A stretch of 64,000 nt of DNA from Bryobacteraceae bacterium (GTDB lineage Bacteria; Acidobacteriota; Terriglobia; Bryobacterales; Bryobacteraceae): positions 1 through 64,000 of the forward strand of contig JARKOC010000469.1 of assembly GCA_029975915.1 (NCBI GenBank). The letters are read 5' to 3'. How positions within the stretch are numbered: position 1 is the stretch's first letter; the number at the start of each line of letters is the position of its first letter. The notes beneath the pieces are model-generated. The model saw nothing but the letters and a program-made list of their open reading frames with translations. It did no database searches and was not told the DNA's origin. This document shows, in pieces, positions 38,084 to 45,714 of the stretch. Both the position numbers and the translations under genes were made by a program.

Positions 38084-38488
38084 TCAGCGGAACTGGGGCT
38101 TCAACCGGCGGTGTTCGACGAAGATGCACGGTCCCGCGACGACCATCAACCCGGCTTCACGGGCGCGTTCGACGGCCTTTGGGTGGACGGTTCCCGGCTG
38201 CATCCAGACGGCCTTGGCGCCAATCGCGATAGCCGATTCAACCACATCCGGCACGAACTCGGACCGGCGGAAGACGTTCACCAGGTCCACCATTTCCGGA
38301 ATGTCTTCGAGCCGGGCGAATGCCTTCTCCCCCAGGACCTCGGTTTCGTTCGGATTCACCGGAATGACCCGGTAACCCTGTTTTTGAAGGTATTCTGCAA
38401 TCTCGTAGCTGGGCCGCCACTGATGCGAGGACAGCCCGACGACGGCAACCGTCCTGGCCGACGTCAGAATCTTCAACTCGGTGCTCAT
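38084..38488 (-). CDS. CoA-binding domain protein (YccU-like)
   Basis: A 134-residue single Rossmann domain of the CoA_binding_2 type: TVAVVGLSSHQWRPSYEIAEYLQKQGYRVIPVNPNETEVLGEKAFARLEDIP, then AKAVWMQPGTVHPKAVERAREAGLMVVAGPCIFVEH. Family members bind CoA or a related nucleotide but lack the acyl-CoA synthetase catalytic part, so this is probably a binding or regulatory protein. Its ATG overlaps the rluB stop codon (ATGA), making it the last gene of the scpA-scpB-rluB operon. Confidence 0.9.
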   Translation of the reverse strand: MSTELKILTSARTVAVVGLSSHQWRPSYEIAEYLQKQGYRVIPVNPNETEVLGEKAFARLEDIPEMVDLVNVFRRSEFVPDVVESAIAIGAKAVWMQPGTVHPKAVERAREAGLMVVAGPCIFVEHRRLKPQFR

Positions 38489-39204
38489 GGCTTCGATTTC
38501 AGCAGCGCCGCGACTTCCTTCTCCGTGAGATGACGGAATTCGCCCACCGGGATGTCGAGTTTGAGTTTGCCAATGCGGACGCGCCGCAGCTTTTCAACCA
38601 GACGGCCGAAGTTCTTGAACATGATGCGGATCTGGTTCTGGCGGCCCTCGGTGAGAGTGATCTCGTACCACGGGTTGCTGCCCGGCTTGATCAGCTTGAT
38701 CTGCGCCGGAGCGGTGCGGCGGCCGTGCAGGGAGATGCCCGCACGGAACTGGGCCAGCTGTTCTTCGCTCAGCGGGCCGTTGACCTTTGCGACGTAGGTC
38801 TTTTCGACGTGGGTGGCAGGCGCAGAAACGTGGTTGGCAAAGTCGCCGTCGGTGGTCAGCAGCAGCAGTCCCTCGGAGTGGTAATCCAGGCGGCCGACCG
38901 GGAAGACACGCTCTTTCACCTTGCGTTCAATGAGGTGCCTGACGGTCTTGCGGCCCTCGGGATCCGACATCGTCGTCACCACTTCCCGGGGCTTGTTGAG
39001 GGCGATGTAGACGTGCTTCGAGGGAAAGCGCAACAGCTTGCCATCAACCTTGATGTGGTCGCGCCCGGCGTCGGCTTTCGCGCCAAGTTCGGTGACCAGC
39101 TCGCCGTTCACCGTGACGCGGCCTGTTGTGATGTACTCCTCGGCCTTGCGCCGGGAAGCGATGCCGGCGCGAGCCAGGATTTTTTGAAGCCGCTCTTCAG
39201 GCAT
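38485..39204 (-). CDS. rluB: Pseudouridine synthase RluB
   Basis: A 239-residue rRNA modification enzyme. An N-terminal S4 RNA-binding domain (RLQKILARAGIASRRKAEEYITTGRVTVNG) precedes the catalytic domain with Asp in FPVGRLDYHSEGLLLLTTDGDFAN; TYVAKVNG and EGRQNQIRIMFKNFGRLVEKLRRVRIG match the RluB/RsuA group. It converts a uridine in 23S rRNA (2605 in E. coli) to pseudouridine. I chose ATG 39204; it overlaps the scpB end by eight bases. The gene order scpA-scpB-rluB is the same as in many Gram-positive and other bacteria. Confidence 0.93.
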   Translation of the reverse strand: MPEERLQKILARAGIASRRKAEEYITTGRVTVNGELVTELGAKADAGRDHIKVDGKLLRFPSKHVYIALNKPREVVTTMSDPEGRKTVRHLIERKVKERVFPVGRLDYHSEGLLLLTTDGDFANHVSAPATHVEKTYVAKVNGPLSEEQLAQFRAGISLHGRRTAPAQIKLIKPGSNPWYEITLTEGRQNQIRIMFKNFGRLVEKLRRVRIGKLKLDIPVGEFRHLTEKEVAALLKSKP

Positions 39205-40237
39205 TGGGGACTTCTTCGCTGGGCGATGCCTCGCCTGCTTGAGGCTCGCTTTCGACTGTGGCGGATTCAGTGTGGATCGAATCCTGGTTTGAAGCCTCGG
39301 TGTCGAGCAATTCGCCGAGCGCCTCATTACGCGTATGATCCGATCCGGAAGTGGACCCGCTCTCTGGGTTCGCGGTTGACGGACTCAGATCCCCGTTGGA
39401 CCCGTTCTCCGCGTTCGCGGCCGGCGCCGGCGCGGCTGGCTCGTTGGCGAACTCCTCATCTGCCATCGACTGACGGCGGATCTCTTCGAATTCCTTGAGC
39501 GACGGCAGTTCACTGACGTCTTTCAGTCCAAACTGCGTCAGGAAGTCCTTTGTCGTCTTGTAAAGCATCGGGCGCCCGATCACTTGCTTGCGCCCGGCCG
39601 TGGTCACCAGCTTGCGGTCGATCAGCGTCTTCAACACGCCGCCGCCCTGGACACCCCGAATCTCAAGGATCTCCGGCAATGTGATTGGCTGCTTGTAGGC
39701 GATGACAGCCAGTGTCTCCAGGGCAGCCTGAGACAACTTGAGCGGCTGTTTCAGGTTTTTGACAAAGCTCCTGATCACCTCATGGTGTTCGGGTTTCGTC
39801 GCCATCTGATAGCCGCCGGCAACTTCGCGGATGAACAGCCCTCTGCCAGGCTGGGCCGATTCCGCAACCAACTGGCGCAGAGCCTCTTCGACTTCCTTCC
39901 TGTCGCGGCCCAACGCTTCGGCGATTTGCGCCGCCGGCATCGGCTCGTTCATGACATAGACCACCGCCTCCAGGATGGCTTTGAGTTCAAGCGCCTGGGC
40001 ATCGCCCGCGGCGGCCGGTTGTTCAGTCCCGCCCAGCAGCGCATCTGCGTCCATCTCCAACTGGACGGCCTCCCCGCCAGCCGAGCCGCTCTCTTCACTC
40101 AAGGTCGGATTAGCCTCGCCGTCAGCCCCAACATCTGCGTTCGCGCCCGGCTGCTGGCGGGCGGAGCCAGAGTGGTCCTGGAATGTTTCTTTTGTTTCGG
40201 GCGCCTCGCCGGCGGCCGGAGTTTCTTGTTCTGCCAT
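39197..40237 (-). CDS. scpB: Segregation and condensation protein ScpB with long acidic ends
   Basis: A 346-residue protein. The conserved winged-helix pair lies in the middle (~85-265): LKAILEAVVYVMNEPMPAAQIAEALG, FIREVAGGYQMATKPEHHEVIRSF, LSQAALETLAVIAYKQPITLPEILEIRGV and TTAGRKQVIGRPMLYKTTKDFL. About 80 residues before it and 80 after it are low-complexity and rich in Glu, Ala, Gly, Ser and Asn, so the protein is much longer than the usual ~190-200. ScpB binds ScpA and, with it, bridges the SMC heads. It starts 12 bases after scpA's stop. Confidence 0.93.
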   Translation of the reverse strand: MAEQETPAAGEAPETKETFQDHSGSARQQPGANADVGADGEANPTLSEESGSAGGEAVQLEMDADALLGGTEQPAAAGDAQALELKAILEAVVYVMNEPMPAAQIAEALGRDRKEVEEALRQLVAESAQPGRGLFIREVAGGYQMATKPEHHEVIRSFVKNLKQPLKLSQAALETLAVIAYKQPITLPEILEIRGVQGGGVLKTLIDRKLVTTAGRKQVIGRPMLYKTTKDFLTQFGLKDVSELPSLKEFEEIRRQSMADEEFANEPAAPAPAANAENGSNGDLSPSTANPESGSTSGSDHTRNEALGELLDTEASNQDSIHTESATVESEPQAGEASPSEEVPNA

Positions 40238-40249
40238 TGTTCTCTGCTA

Positions 40250-41038
40250 CTAGTTCCTGTATTCGTCTTCGATCCGGGCCACCTGATCGTCAGACGACAG
40301 GACGGAATCGAAAGCAATGTCGCGCTTCACCATGATCTCGCCAAAACTTTCCTTCTGGGTGAGTCTGAGCGCCTGCTGCTTGACCATCTCAAGCAATGCC
40401 AGGAACAGGCAGATCATGGCGCGGCGGCTTTTTTGGCGCTCGAAAAGCGGTACAAGCGGCACGCTTTCGCTCTTCGGCGCCGCTCGTAACACATTGACCA
40501 GGAAGAGGATCATGTCCGGGACCGACACGTCCTCCTTGGAAACCTCGTACTGCGGCCGCGTCTTGGCCCGCTCCAGCACCTGCTCGAACGTCTTGACGAG
40601 ATCGAATAGGCTCACCGCCAGGTCAGGCCCCGTGTCGTCGCTCACAAACTTATCGAGCTGAGGGTTGGACCAAATGGCTTCCTCGATCATGCGCTTTTCC
40701 TGCAGCATCGCCGCCGCGCTCTTGAAACGTTCGTATTCAAGCAGCCGGTCGACCAGCTCGCGGCGCGGATCTTCCTGCGGATCGAGCTTGTCGAGCTCAG
40801 GATCGCGCGGCAACAACATCTTCGACTTGATGTGGATCAGCGTTGCCGCCATGTAGACGAACTCGGCTGAGACCTCCATGTCCAGTTCGGCGGCCCGTTC
40901 GAGAAACTCCAAATACTGCTTCGTGATCTGGGCGATGGGGATGTCGTGGATGTTCAACTGCTGCCGGCGGATGAGGTCGAGCAACAGGTCGAGCGGCCCG
41001 TCGTACTGCTCCAGATGGACATTAAGAGGCGAAGACAC
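40250..41038 (-). CDS. scpA: Segregation and condensation protein ScpA (kleisin)
   Basis: A 262-residue kleisin. The N-terminal motif is FEGPLDLLL-like (LEQYDGPLDLLLDLIRRQQLNIHDIPIAQITKQYLEFL), followed by AAELDMEVSAEFVYMAATLIHIKSKMLLPRD. The C-terminal winged helix is FLALLEMVKQQALRLTQKESFGEI. The central part is charged and linker-like. ScpA joins the SMC heads, and with ScpB and SMC forms the bacterial condensin. It is the first gene of the overlapping operon scpA-scpB-rluB-CoA-binding protein. Confidence 0.94.
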   Translation of the reverse strand: MSSPLNVHLEQYDGPLDLLLDLIRRQQLNIHDIPIAQITKQYLEFLERAAELDMEVSAEFVYMAATLIHIKSKMLLPRDPELDKLDPQEDPRRELVDRLLEYERFKSAAAMLQEKRMIEEAIWSNPQLDKFVSDDTGPDLAVSLFDLVKTFEQVLERAKTRPQYEVSKEDVSVPDMILFLVNVLRAAPKSESVPLVPLFERQKSRRAMICLFLALLEMVKQQALRLTQKESFGEIMVKRDIAFDSVLSSDDQVARIEDEYRN

Positions 41039-41103
41039 CAGCTATCAGGATAGCAAGGCCAAGCCCAAAACTCCTCTCGACGCCGATTCCTTTGAGACTT
41101 GCA

Positions 41104-41123
41104 TTATCTACCATGGTAGATAA
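41104..41123. promoter_or_regulatory. Perfect 20-bp palindrome, likely VapB operator
   Basis: TTATCTACCA followed by its exact reverse complement TGGTAGATAA, centred 33 bases before the vapB ATG at 41147. Dyad sites of this kind are where VapB/VapBC complexes bind to repress their own promoter. A further half-site-like GTAG lies at 41128 and 41135. The gene-proximal position strongly suggests autoregulation. Confidence 0.7.
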
Positions 41124-41146
41124 GCTGGTAGTGAGGTAGAACCCAT

Positions 41147-41410
41147 ATGCCTTCGCTCAATCTGAAGGATTCCGAAGTCCATCAGATGGCTTCCGAACTT
41201 GCACGCCGGACAGGCCGCTCGCTGACCGAGGCTGTGAAGGAGTCCTTGCGTGAGAGTCTGCGCCGCGAGCGCGCGAAGAGGCCGGAGGCTGTTCGTTTGG
41301 TCGCTCGCGTGATGCGCATCGCCGCCCGTGCCGCCTCCAGGCCGGTTCTCGATTCCAGGAGCCCGGACGAAATCCTGGGATATGACGAGTCAGGAGTACC
41401 GAGGGGATGA
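41147..41410 (+). CDS. VapB-type antitoxin (Rv0623-like)
   Basis: An 87-residue antitoxin. MPSLNLKDSEVHQMASELARRTGRSLTEAVKESLRESLRRE is the N-terminal ribbon-helix-helix-like DNA-binding region of the Rv0623/PSK family; the C-terminal tail (LDSRSPDEILGYDESGVPRG) with its DEILGYDE stretch is the usual part that enters the VapC active site. It neutralises the VapC toxin of the next gene, whose ATG overlaps its stop (ATGA). A perfect palindrome 24 bases upstream is the probable operator. GAGG precedes the ATG by about nine bases. Confidence 0.9.
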   Translation: MPSLNLKDSEVHQMASELARRTGRSLTEAVKESLRESLRRERAKRPEAVRLVARVMRIAARAASRPVLDSRSPDEILGYDESGVPRG

Positions 41411-41799
41411 TCGTCGACTCGTCGGCGGTTCTGGCAATCGCCTTCCAGGAACCCGAGGCGGAGCGATTTGCAACAGCCATCGCCGAAGCGCCCGAACGGG
41501 CGATGTCGGCCGTGAACTGGCTGGAAGTGATGATGGTGGTGGAGAGCCGGTACGGGGAGGAATCGGCCGACGACGTTCTGCTGATTCTGGAACAACTTGG
41601 GGTGGAAATCCTGCCGTTCGACGCCGAGCAGGCCAACGAAGCGCGGGCCGCATGGCAGCGTTTCGGCAAAGGGCGCCACCCGGCGGGGCTCGACCTGGGC
41701 GACTGCGCCGCCTACGCGGCCTCTGTGGTGACTGGGCGGCCGTTGCTGTTCAAAGGGGACGATTTCCTCAAAGCCGGGGTGGCGTCCGCTGGTCAATGA
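41407..41799 (+). CDS. VapC-type PIN-domain ribonuclease toxin
   Basis: A 130-residue PIN-domain protein. MIVDSSAVLAIAFQEPEAERF supplies the first catalytic Asp (Asp4); SAVNWLEVMMVVESRY the Glu; LDLGDCAAYAASVVTGRPLLFKGDDF the last two Asp residues. All four acidic positions of an active Mg2+-dependent RNase are present. It is translationally coupled to the antitoxin by a four-base overlap. The RNA target (often a tRNA or rRNA loop) cannot be seen. The end lies nine bases from the end of a second VapBC module in opposite orientation. Confidence 0.92.
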   Translation: MIVDSSAVLAIAFQEPEAERFATAIAEAPERAMSAVNWLEVMMVVESRYGEESADDVLLILEQLGVEILPFDAEQANEARAAWQRFGKGRHPAGLDLGDCAAYAASVVTGRPLLFKGDDFLKAGVASAGQ

Positions 41800-41808
41800 A
41801 GTTGGTCA

Positions 41809-42237
41809 TCAGTCGCCAAAGTAGTGGCACTTCAGACCTGGGAAGCGGGAGAATCCTCGATCATCGGTGGCCAGGGTGCAGCCGTGTTCGATGGCCGTGG
41901 CGGCCAGCCAGGCGTCTGGGATCAGATTGCCCGTGGCCCTGGATTTCCGGCAGAGAGAGGTAAAGATCCCCCAGTGCCGGGGGCCTGGAGCGAGCGGGAC
42001 GTAATTGGGCTGCGCACGGACGGCGTCGACATACTCCAGTGCCTGGTCGAGCGTGCAGGGCGGATTGAAGATGCGCGGCATTGTCACGACACGCAGGAAT
42101 CCAGAGAAAACGAGTTCCGGGACGGCAAACGGGGCCGATGAGCAGACCGTCTCGTTCCACCAGGGAGCCACGGCGGCGTGACGCGGCGAGTCGGCGCGGA
42201 AGGAGTGAACTAACACATTGACATCAGCCAGAATCAC
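41809..42237 (-). CDS. Second VapC-type PIN-domain toxin
   Basis: A 142-residue PIN-domain protein from a different VapC sub-group. Starting at GTG 42237 it reads ILADVNVLVHSFRADSPRHAAVAPWW (first Asp), FAVPELVFSGFLRVVTMPRIF (Glu), and RATGNLIPDAWLAATAIEHGCTLATDDRGFSRFPGL (last Asp residues), so it has a full catalytic set. The GTG start overlaps the antitoxin gene by 14 bases, as in coupled TA pairs; an upstream frame from 42285 is much less likely. It converges with the first VapBC module. Confidence 0.88.
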   Translation of the reverse strand: MILADVNVLVHSFRADSPRHAAVAPWWNETVCSSAPFAVPELVFSGFLRVVTMPRIFNPPCTLDQALEYVDAVRAQPNYVPLAPGPRHWGIFTSLCRKSRATGNLIPDAWLAATAIEHGCTLATDDRGFSRFPGLKCHYFGD

Positions 42238-42472
42238 GTTGATTTTCCATGAGTTCCAGGAGGGCAGCGTTACTGGATAGGTCAACGCCCGGCATCAGGC
42301 CCGCACCTTGAAAGATGGGCAATGGCGGGCGTGCCGGCTGCCCCGCCGCAGTCCTGGCGAGACGCTCACGGAGCGCATCCGATACAATCTCAGTGAACGT
42401 TTGGCCGGTCTCGGCAGCCAGTTTCTTGGCAGCGGTCATGAGGCTGTCGTCCAAGTTCAGTGTCGTCCTCAT
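42224..42472 (-). CDS. Second VapB-type antitoxin
   Basis: An 82-residue antitoxin beginning at ATG 42472: MRTTLNLDDSLMTAAKKLAAETGQTFTEIVSDALRERL, a ribbon-helix-helix domain of the CopG/Arc-like VapB type; the C-terminal half (PLPIFQGAGLMPGVDLSSNAALLELMEN) is the usual toxin-binding tail. It overlaps the vapC gene by 14 bases. A four-residue longer form from 42484 is possible. The stretch between this start and the divergent EamA gene is only 29 bases and very AT-rich, so it must contain the control signals for both. Confidence 0.88.
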   Translation of the reverse strand: MRTTLNLDDSLMTAAKKLAAETGQTFTEIVSDALRERLARTAAGQPARPPLPIFQGAGLMPGVDLSSNAALLELMENQRDSG

Positions 42473-42501
42473 ACATATCAGCATATCATATATACATATT
42501 T
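42473..42501. promoter_or_regulatory. AT-rich divergent control region, vapB / EamA
   Basis: Only six of 29 bases are G or C, in DNA that is otherwise strongly GC-rich. It contains repeated ATATCA and ATATAC-like steps (CATATCAGCATATCATATATACATAT). It lies exactly between two divergent start codons, so promoter and operator elements for both genes must overlap or extend into the genes. Confidence 0.5.
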
Positions 42502-43329
42502 ATGCCAGCCCGTATTGCACTTGCGCTTGCCGCCATCCTGTTCTCAACCGGAGGAGCCGCGATCAAGTCCATTACTCTCAACGCTTGGCAGACGGCGGGC
42601 CTGCGGTCGCTCATCGCCGCATCTATCCTGTTCATTCTTTTGCCGGAGGCGCGGCGGGGGTGGCGGTGGCCGGTGGTTGGTCCGGCATTGGCCTACGCCT
42701 CCTGCCTGACTTTGTTTGTCCACGCAAACAAACTGACCACATCCGCCAATGCCATCTACTTGCAGGCGACCGCGCCAGCGTGGCTGCTGCTGATTGGTCC
42801 GCTGCTATTGGAGGAACCGGTCCGGAAACGCGACCTGGTGTACGCAGCGCTGCTCGCCGCAGGCATGGGACTGTTTTTCGCGGGTGTGCCCGAGGGGCAG
42901 CAGACAGCTCCTAATCCCATGTTGGGGAATATCTTTGCGCTCCTTTCCGGGCTGGCCTGGGCGCTGACGATCGCCGGAATCCGGTGGCAGGCGCGCGGGC
43001 AGGAAACGTCGGGCTCGCTGGCCATCGTTGTGCTGGGCAACGCGCTGACGGCAGGGCTGGCTTTGCCCATGGCCTTCCCTATCGCAGGCAGCGGTACAGA
43101 CTATGCGATTGTCCTCTACCTCGGTGTGTTTCAGGTGGGATTGGCCTACATCTTCTTGACGCGGGGCATGAAGCACGTGCAGGCCTTCGAGTCTTCGGCG
43201 ATCCTGCTGCTGGAGCCGGTGCTGAACCCGGTTTGGACGTGGATCGTCCACGGCGAGAGAACCGGCGTGTTCGCGCTCGTAGGCGCGGCTGTGATCATCG
43301 CGGCGACGCTATGGCACGCGCGGCAGTGA
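42502..43329 (+). CDS. EamA-family (DMT) transporter
   Basis: A 275-residue membrane protein with two EamA repeats and about ten membrane segments. Repeat 1: GGAAIKSITLNAWQTAGLRSLIAASILFILL to LLLEEPVRKRDLVYAALLAAGMGLFF; repeat 2: LGNIFALLSGLAWALTIAGIRW to LLLEPVLNPVWTWIVHGERTGVFALVGAAVIIAATLW. The family exports metabolites, often amino acids or related compounds; the substrate is not predictable. It starts only 29 bases from the divergent antitoxin gene, with no good ribosome site. Confidence 0.88.
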   Translation: MPARIALALAAILFSTGGAAIKSITLNAWQTAGLRSLIAASILFILLPEARRGWRWPVVGPALAYASCLTLFVHANKLTTSANAIYLQATAPAWLLLIGPLLLEEPVRKRDLVYAALLAAGMGLFFAGVPEGQQTAPNPMLGNIFALLSGLAWALTIAGIRWQARGQETSGSLAIVVLGNALTAGLALPMAFPIAGSGTDYAIVLYLGVFQVGLAYIFLTRGMKHVQAFESSAILLLEPVLNPVWTWIVHGERTGVFALVGAAVIIAATLWHARQ

Positions 43330-43486
43330 ATGAGGTCCACGGCAGCGCCCGCTTGGTGTGGCGATCGTGAAAACTGATCCAGATTCACAGCTTCGCTGGC
43401 GCGCTCGGCATCAAAGGTGCTTTTCGGGATTTCGCCCTCTGGACACGCCGGGTAGAATGTCAGTGTAAAGGATTTCACCTCGCCGC

Positions 43487-44722
43487 TTGCGCACCATCTT
43501 CCATGTCGATATGGACGCTTTCTTCGTCTCAGTCGAGGAGTTGCTCGACCCGTCTCTGAAGGGCAAGCCCGTCGTCGTCGGCGGCCAGGCGCATGAACGC
43601 GGCGTCGTTTCGGCCGCCTCCTACGCCGCGCGCAAATTCGGCATCCATTCGGCCCTGCCGCTGCGCACCGCGGCCAAGCGCTGCCCGCAGGCGATCTTCC
43701 TCGACGGCCATCCCAAGCTCTACCGCGAGTATTCGCACAAGGTCCATGCGGTGATGATGGAATTCTCGCCACTGGTCGAGATGGCCTCGGTCGACGAAGC
43801 CTACATGGATCTCACCGGCACCGAACGGCTGCTTGGTCCGCCGCTCAAGGCCGCCCATGCCTTGCATGAGCGCATGAAGGTGTGCACGGGCCTGAACTGT
43901 TCCATTGGCATCGCCACCTCGAAGATGGTCGCCAAGGTGAGTTCGGACCAGGCCAAGCCGAACGGTGTGCTCTGGGTGCAGCCGGGCCTCGAAGCCGAAT
44001 TTCTCGCCGGACTCGATGTCCGGCGCATCCCCGGCGTCGGCAAGGTGATGGAGAGGAGGCTCGCCGAACTGGGCATCCGCAAGGTGGGTGATTTGGCGAA
44101 ACTGGAACAAGGAATTCTGGCGCGCAAGTTCGGGCAATGGGGCTTGGCGCTGGCCGGCAAGGCGCGCGGCTCGGATGCCGGGGCGTGGTTTGACAGTCCG
44201 GTTGGCGATGACGACGACCCGAAGTCGGTCAGCCACGAACACACATTCGATGAAGACACCGCCGACGCCGCCCGGCTCGATGCGACGCTGGTGCATTTAA
44301 TGGAGAAGGTTGCAAGGCGGCTGCGCGAGTACGAATTGCATGCTCGCACGGTGCATTTGAAGTTGCGCAATTCTTCATTCGAGACCATCACGCGTGCACA
44401 GACTCTCCGCCAGCCGACCCAGGTGGACCAGGAACTGATCAATTCCGTGCGGGCGATGTTCAAAGCGGCATGGACCCCGGGAACGAAAGTCCGGCTGATC
44501 GGCGCCGGCGTCAGCGGTCTGGAACCTTGCGCCGGACAGCTCAATCTGCTCGACGCAGATCGCCACGACAAAGCCATGCGGGCGCTGGAAGCCGCCGATA
44601 GCCTGCGAAAGCGCTTCGGCGAAAAATCGGTGTCACTCGCCGCTGGCATGACCGCCGACGCCCCCGAACGGGTCCATGAAAACCCTGCCGGACTGCCCGG
44701 CAAGCGTAAAGGCGTGGATTAG
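43487..44722 (+). CDS. dinB: DNA polymerase IV (Y family)
   Basis: A 411-residue translesion DNA polymerase. It starts at TTG 43487 with the family-typical RTIFHVDMDAFFVSVEELLDPSL. Catalytic acidic residues are Asp8 in HVDMDAF and the Asp-Glu in EMASVDEAYMDLTG; the helix-hairpin-helix thumb is VRRIPGVGKVMERRLAELGIRKVGDLA; the little-finger domain follows at ~250-360. A QLNLLD stretch near 358 fits the position of a beta-clamp-binding peptide. It bypasses damaged bases in the cytosol. It is convergent with the S24 peptidase gene, leaving 153 bases that show no gene. Confidence 0.94.
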   Translation: MRTIFHVDMDAFFVSVEELLDPSLKGKPVVVGGQAHERGVVSAASYAARKFGIHSALPLRTAAKRCPQAIFLDGHPKLYREYSHKVHAVMMEFSPLVEMASVDEAYMDLTGTERLLGPPLKAAHALHERMKVCTGLNCSIGIATSKMVAKVSSDQAKPNGVLWVQPGLEAEFLAGLDVRRIPGVGKVMERRLAELGIRKVGDLAKLEQGILARKFGQWGLALAGKARGSDAGAWFDSPVGDDDDPKSVSHEHTFDEDTADAARLDATLVHLMEKVARRLREYELHARTVHLKLRNSSFETITRAQTLRQPTQVDQELINSVRAMFKAAWTPGTKVRLIGAGVSGLEPCAGQLNLLDADRHDKAMRALEAADSLRKRFGEKSVSLAAGMTADAPERVHENPAGLPGKRKGVD

Positions 44723-44875
44723 CCGCGTGGCGCGGGTACTCGTGCCTGCCGTCTCGAACGCGTGGCGTGATACGGCTGCCTGATGATCGGCCATTGTGAC
44801 TGGTCAGGCGACTGGCTAAGGCCGGACGCGGTAACGAACGGGGTCAGGCCGCGAGTTAACGAGCGGCGGGCGCGT

Positions 44876-45670
44876 TCATCCCAATTCCGGATCTTCGACA
44901 ACGGAAAGGAACTCGGCGACGGTGATGTAGCGGTCTTCCTCGTTGAGATCCCAACGGCGGTAGTCCGGGTTATCGGGCTGCATCTCGATGCGCTCGTGGG
45001 ACCACCCATCCTCGGTGACGCGCTTGCGGCTATCATAGCGTTTAATCGTCAGTTCGCCGCCTTCGTCAAGGGTCCCGATTCGCTGGACCAGAAAGATGCC
45101 ACCCTTGCGCGAACCGCCTTTGTAGAGGCGAAAAAGACAGACTGAACCGTCAGGAATGTCAGGTTCCATCGAGCGCCCTTCGATGCGGACGAGGAACAAA
45201 TCGTCGGAGAGCGACTTCCGGCCGGGCGGATCGACATCGACCCATTGCTCTGCCTGATTGGCCATGTCCGTGCCGAATCCACCGGCCGCGGCGCGAATGG
45301 ACATCAGGGGCAGGTGGGTATGGAAAGGCCGGACTTCTGATGAGACGAATTTCCTGTAAATCAGGTTGAGAGTGCGGTCGATATGGCCGACAAGGGTAGT
45401 TTTTGGTTCCGAGACGCGGAACGAGTTCGATAGCGAAGAATCAACCCAACCCAGGAAGGCGGCCGGACCCATTTCCTCCAGGTCGGCTTCGAGTTGCAGC
45501 GCGAGCGCGGCTAGCAGCTCTGCTTCATCGCCCGCGAAGCTCTCCCAGTCGCGGCGGAAACGCAGGGCGCATTCGCCTGTCTCCTCCACCCAGAGCAATA
45601 CGCCGCAAGGTTCTCCGAGAGCCTCGAAGACCCTGACCTCGCCGCGGGCAGTGGATTCGGAAACACCCAT
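44876..45670 (-). CDS. S24 (LexA/CI-like) peptidase with unrecognised N-terminal domain
   Basis: A 264-residue protein. The C-terminal half is a LexA-type peptidase: LPLMSIRAAAGGFGTDM looks like the A-G cleavage loop, VRIEGRSMEPDIPDGSVCLF contains the catalytic Ser, and GGELTIKRYDSRKR the catalytic Lys. The N-terminal ~110 residues (GEVRVFEALGEPCGVLLWVEETGECALRF, AELLAALALQLEADLEEMGPAAFLGW) do not look like the usual helix-turn-helix. It could be a LexA-like regulator with a different DNA- or ligand-binding part. An upstream 14-base dyad (45683-45696) may be its operator. It lies next to dinB, a typical SOS gene, but in convergent orientation. Confidence 0.8.
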   Translation of the reverse strand: MGVSESTARGEVRVFEALGEPCGVLLWVEETGECALRFRRDWESFAGDEAELLAALALQLEADLEEMGPAAFLGWVDSSLSNSFRVSEPKTTLVGHIDRTLNLIYRKFVSSEVRPFHTHLPLMSIRAAAGGFGTDMANQAEQWVDVDPPGRKSLSDDLFLVRIEGRSMEPDIPDGSVCLFRLYKGGSRKGGIFLVQRIGTLDEGGELTIKRYDSRKRVTEDGWSHERIEMQPDNPDYRRWDLNEEDRYITVAEFLSVVEDPELG

Positions 45671-45682
45671 CTACACTAGAAT

Positions 45683-45696
45683 CTTGCCACGGCAAG
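45683..45696. promoter_or_regulatory. Dyad upstream of S24 peptidase gene
   Basis: CTTGCC (45683-45688), AC, GGCAAG (45691-45696), a perfect six-base dyad with a two-base centre, ending 13 bases before the S24 ATG on the minus strand. Position and symmetry fit an autoregulatory operator. It could also be a small stem after the preceding VWFA gene; there is no T-run. Confidence 0.45.
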
Positions 45697-45714
45697 AGGG
45701 GTTGCGTGGCGGAT

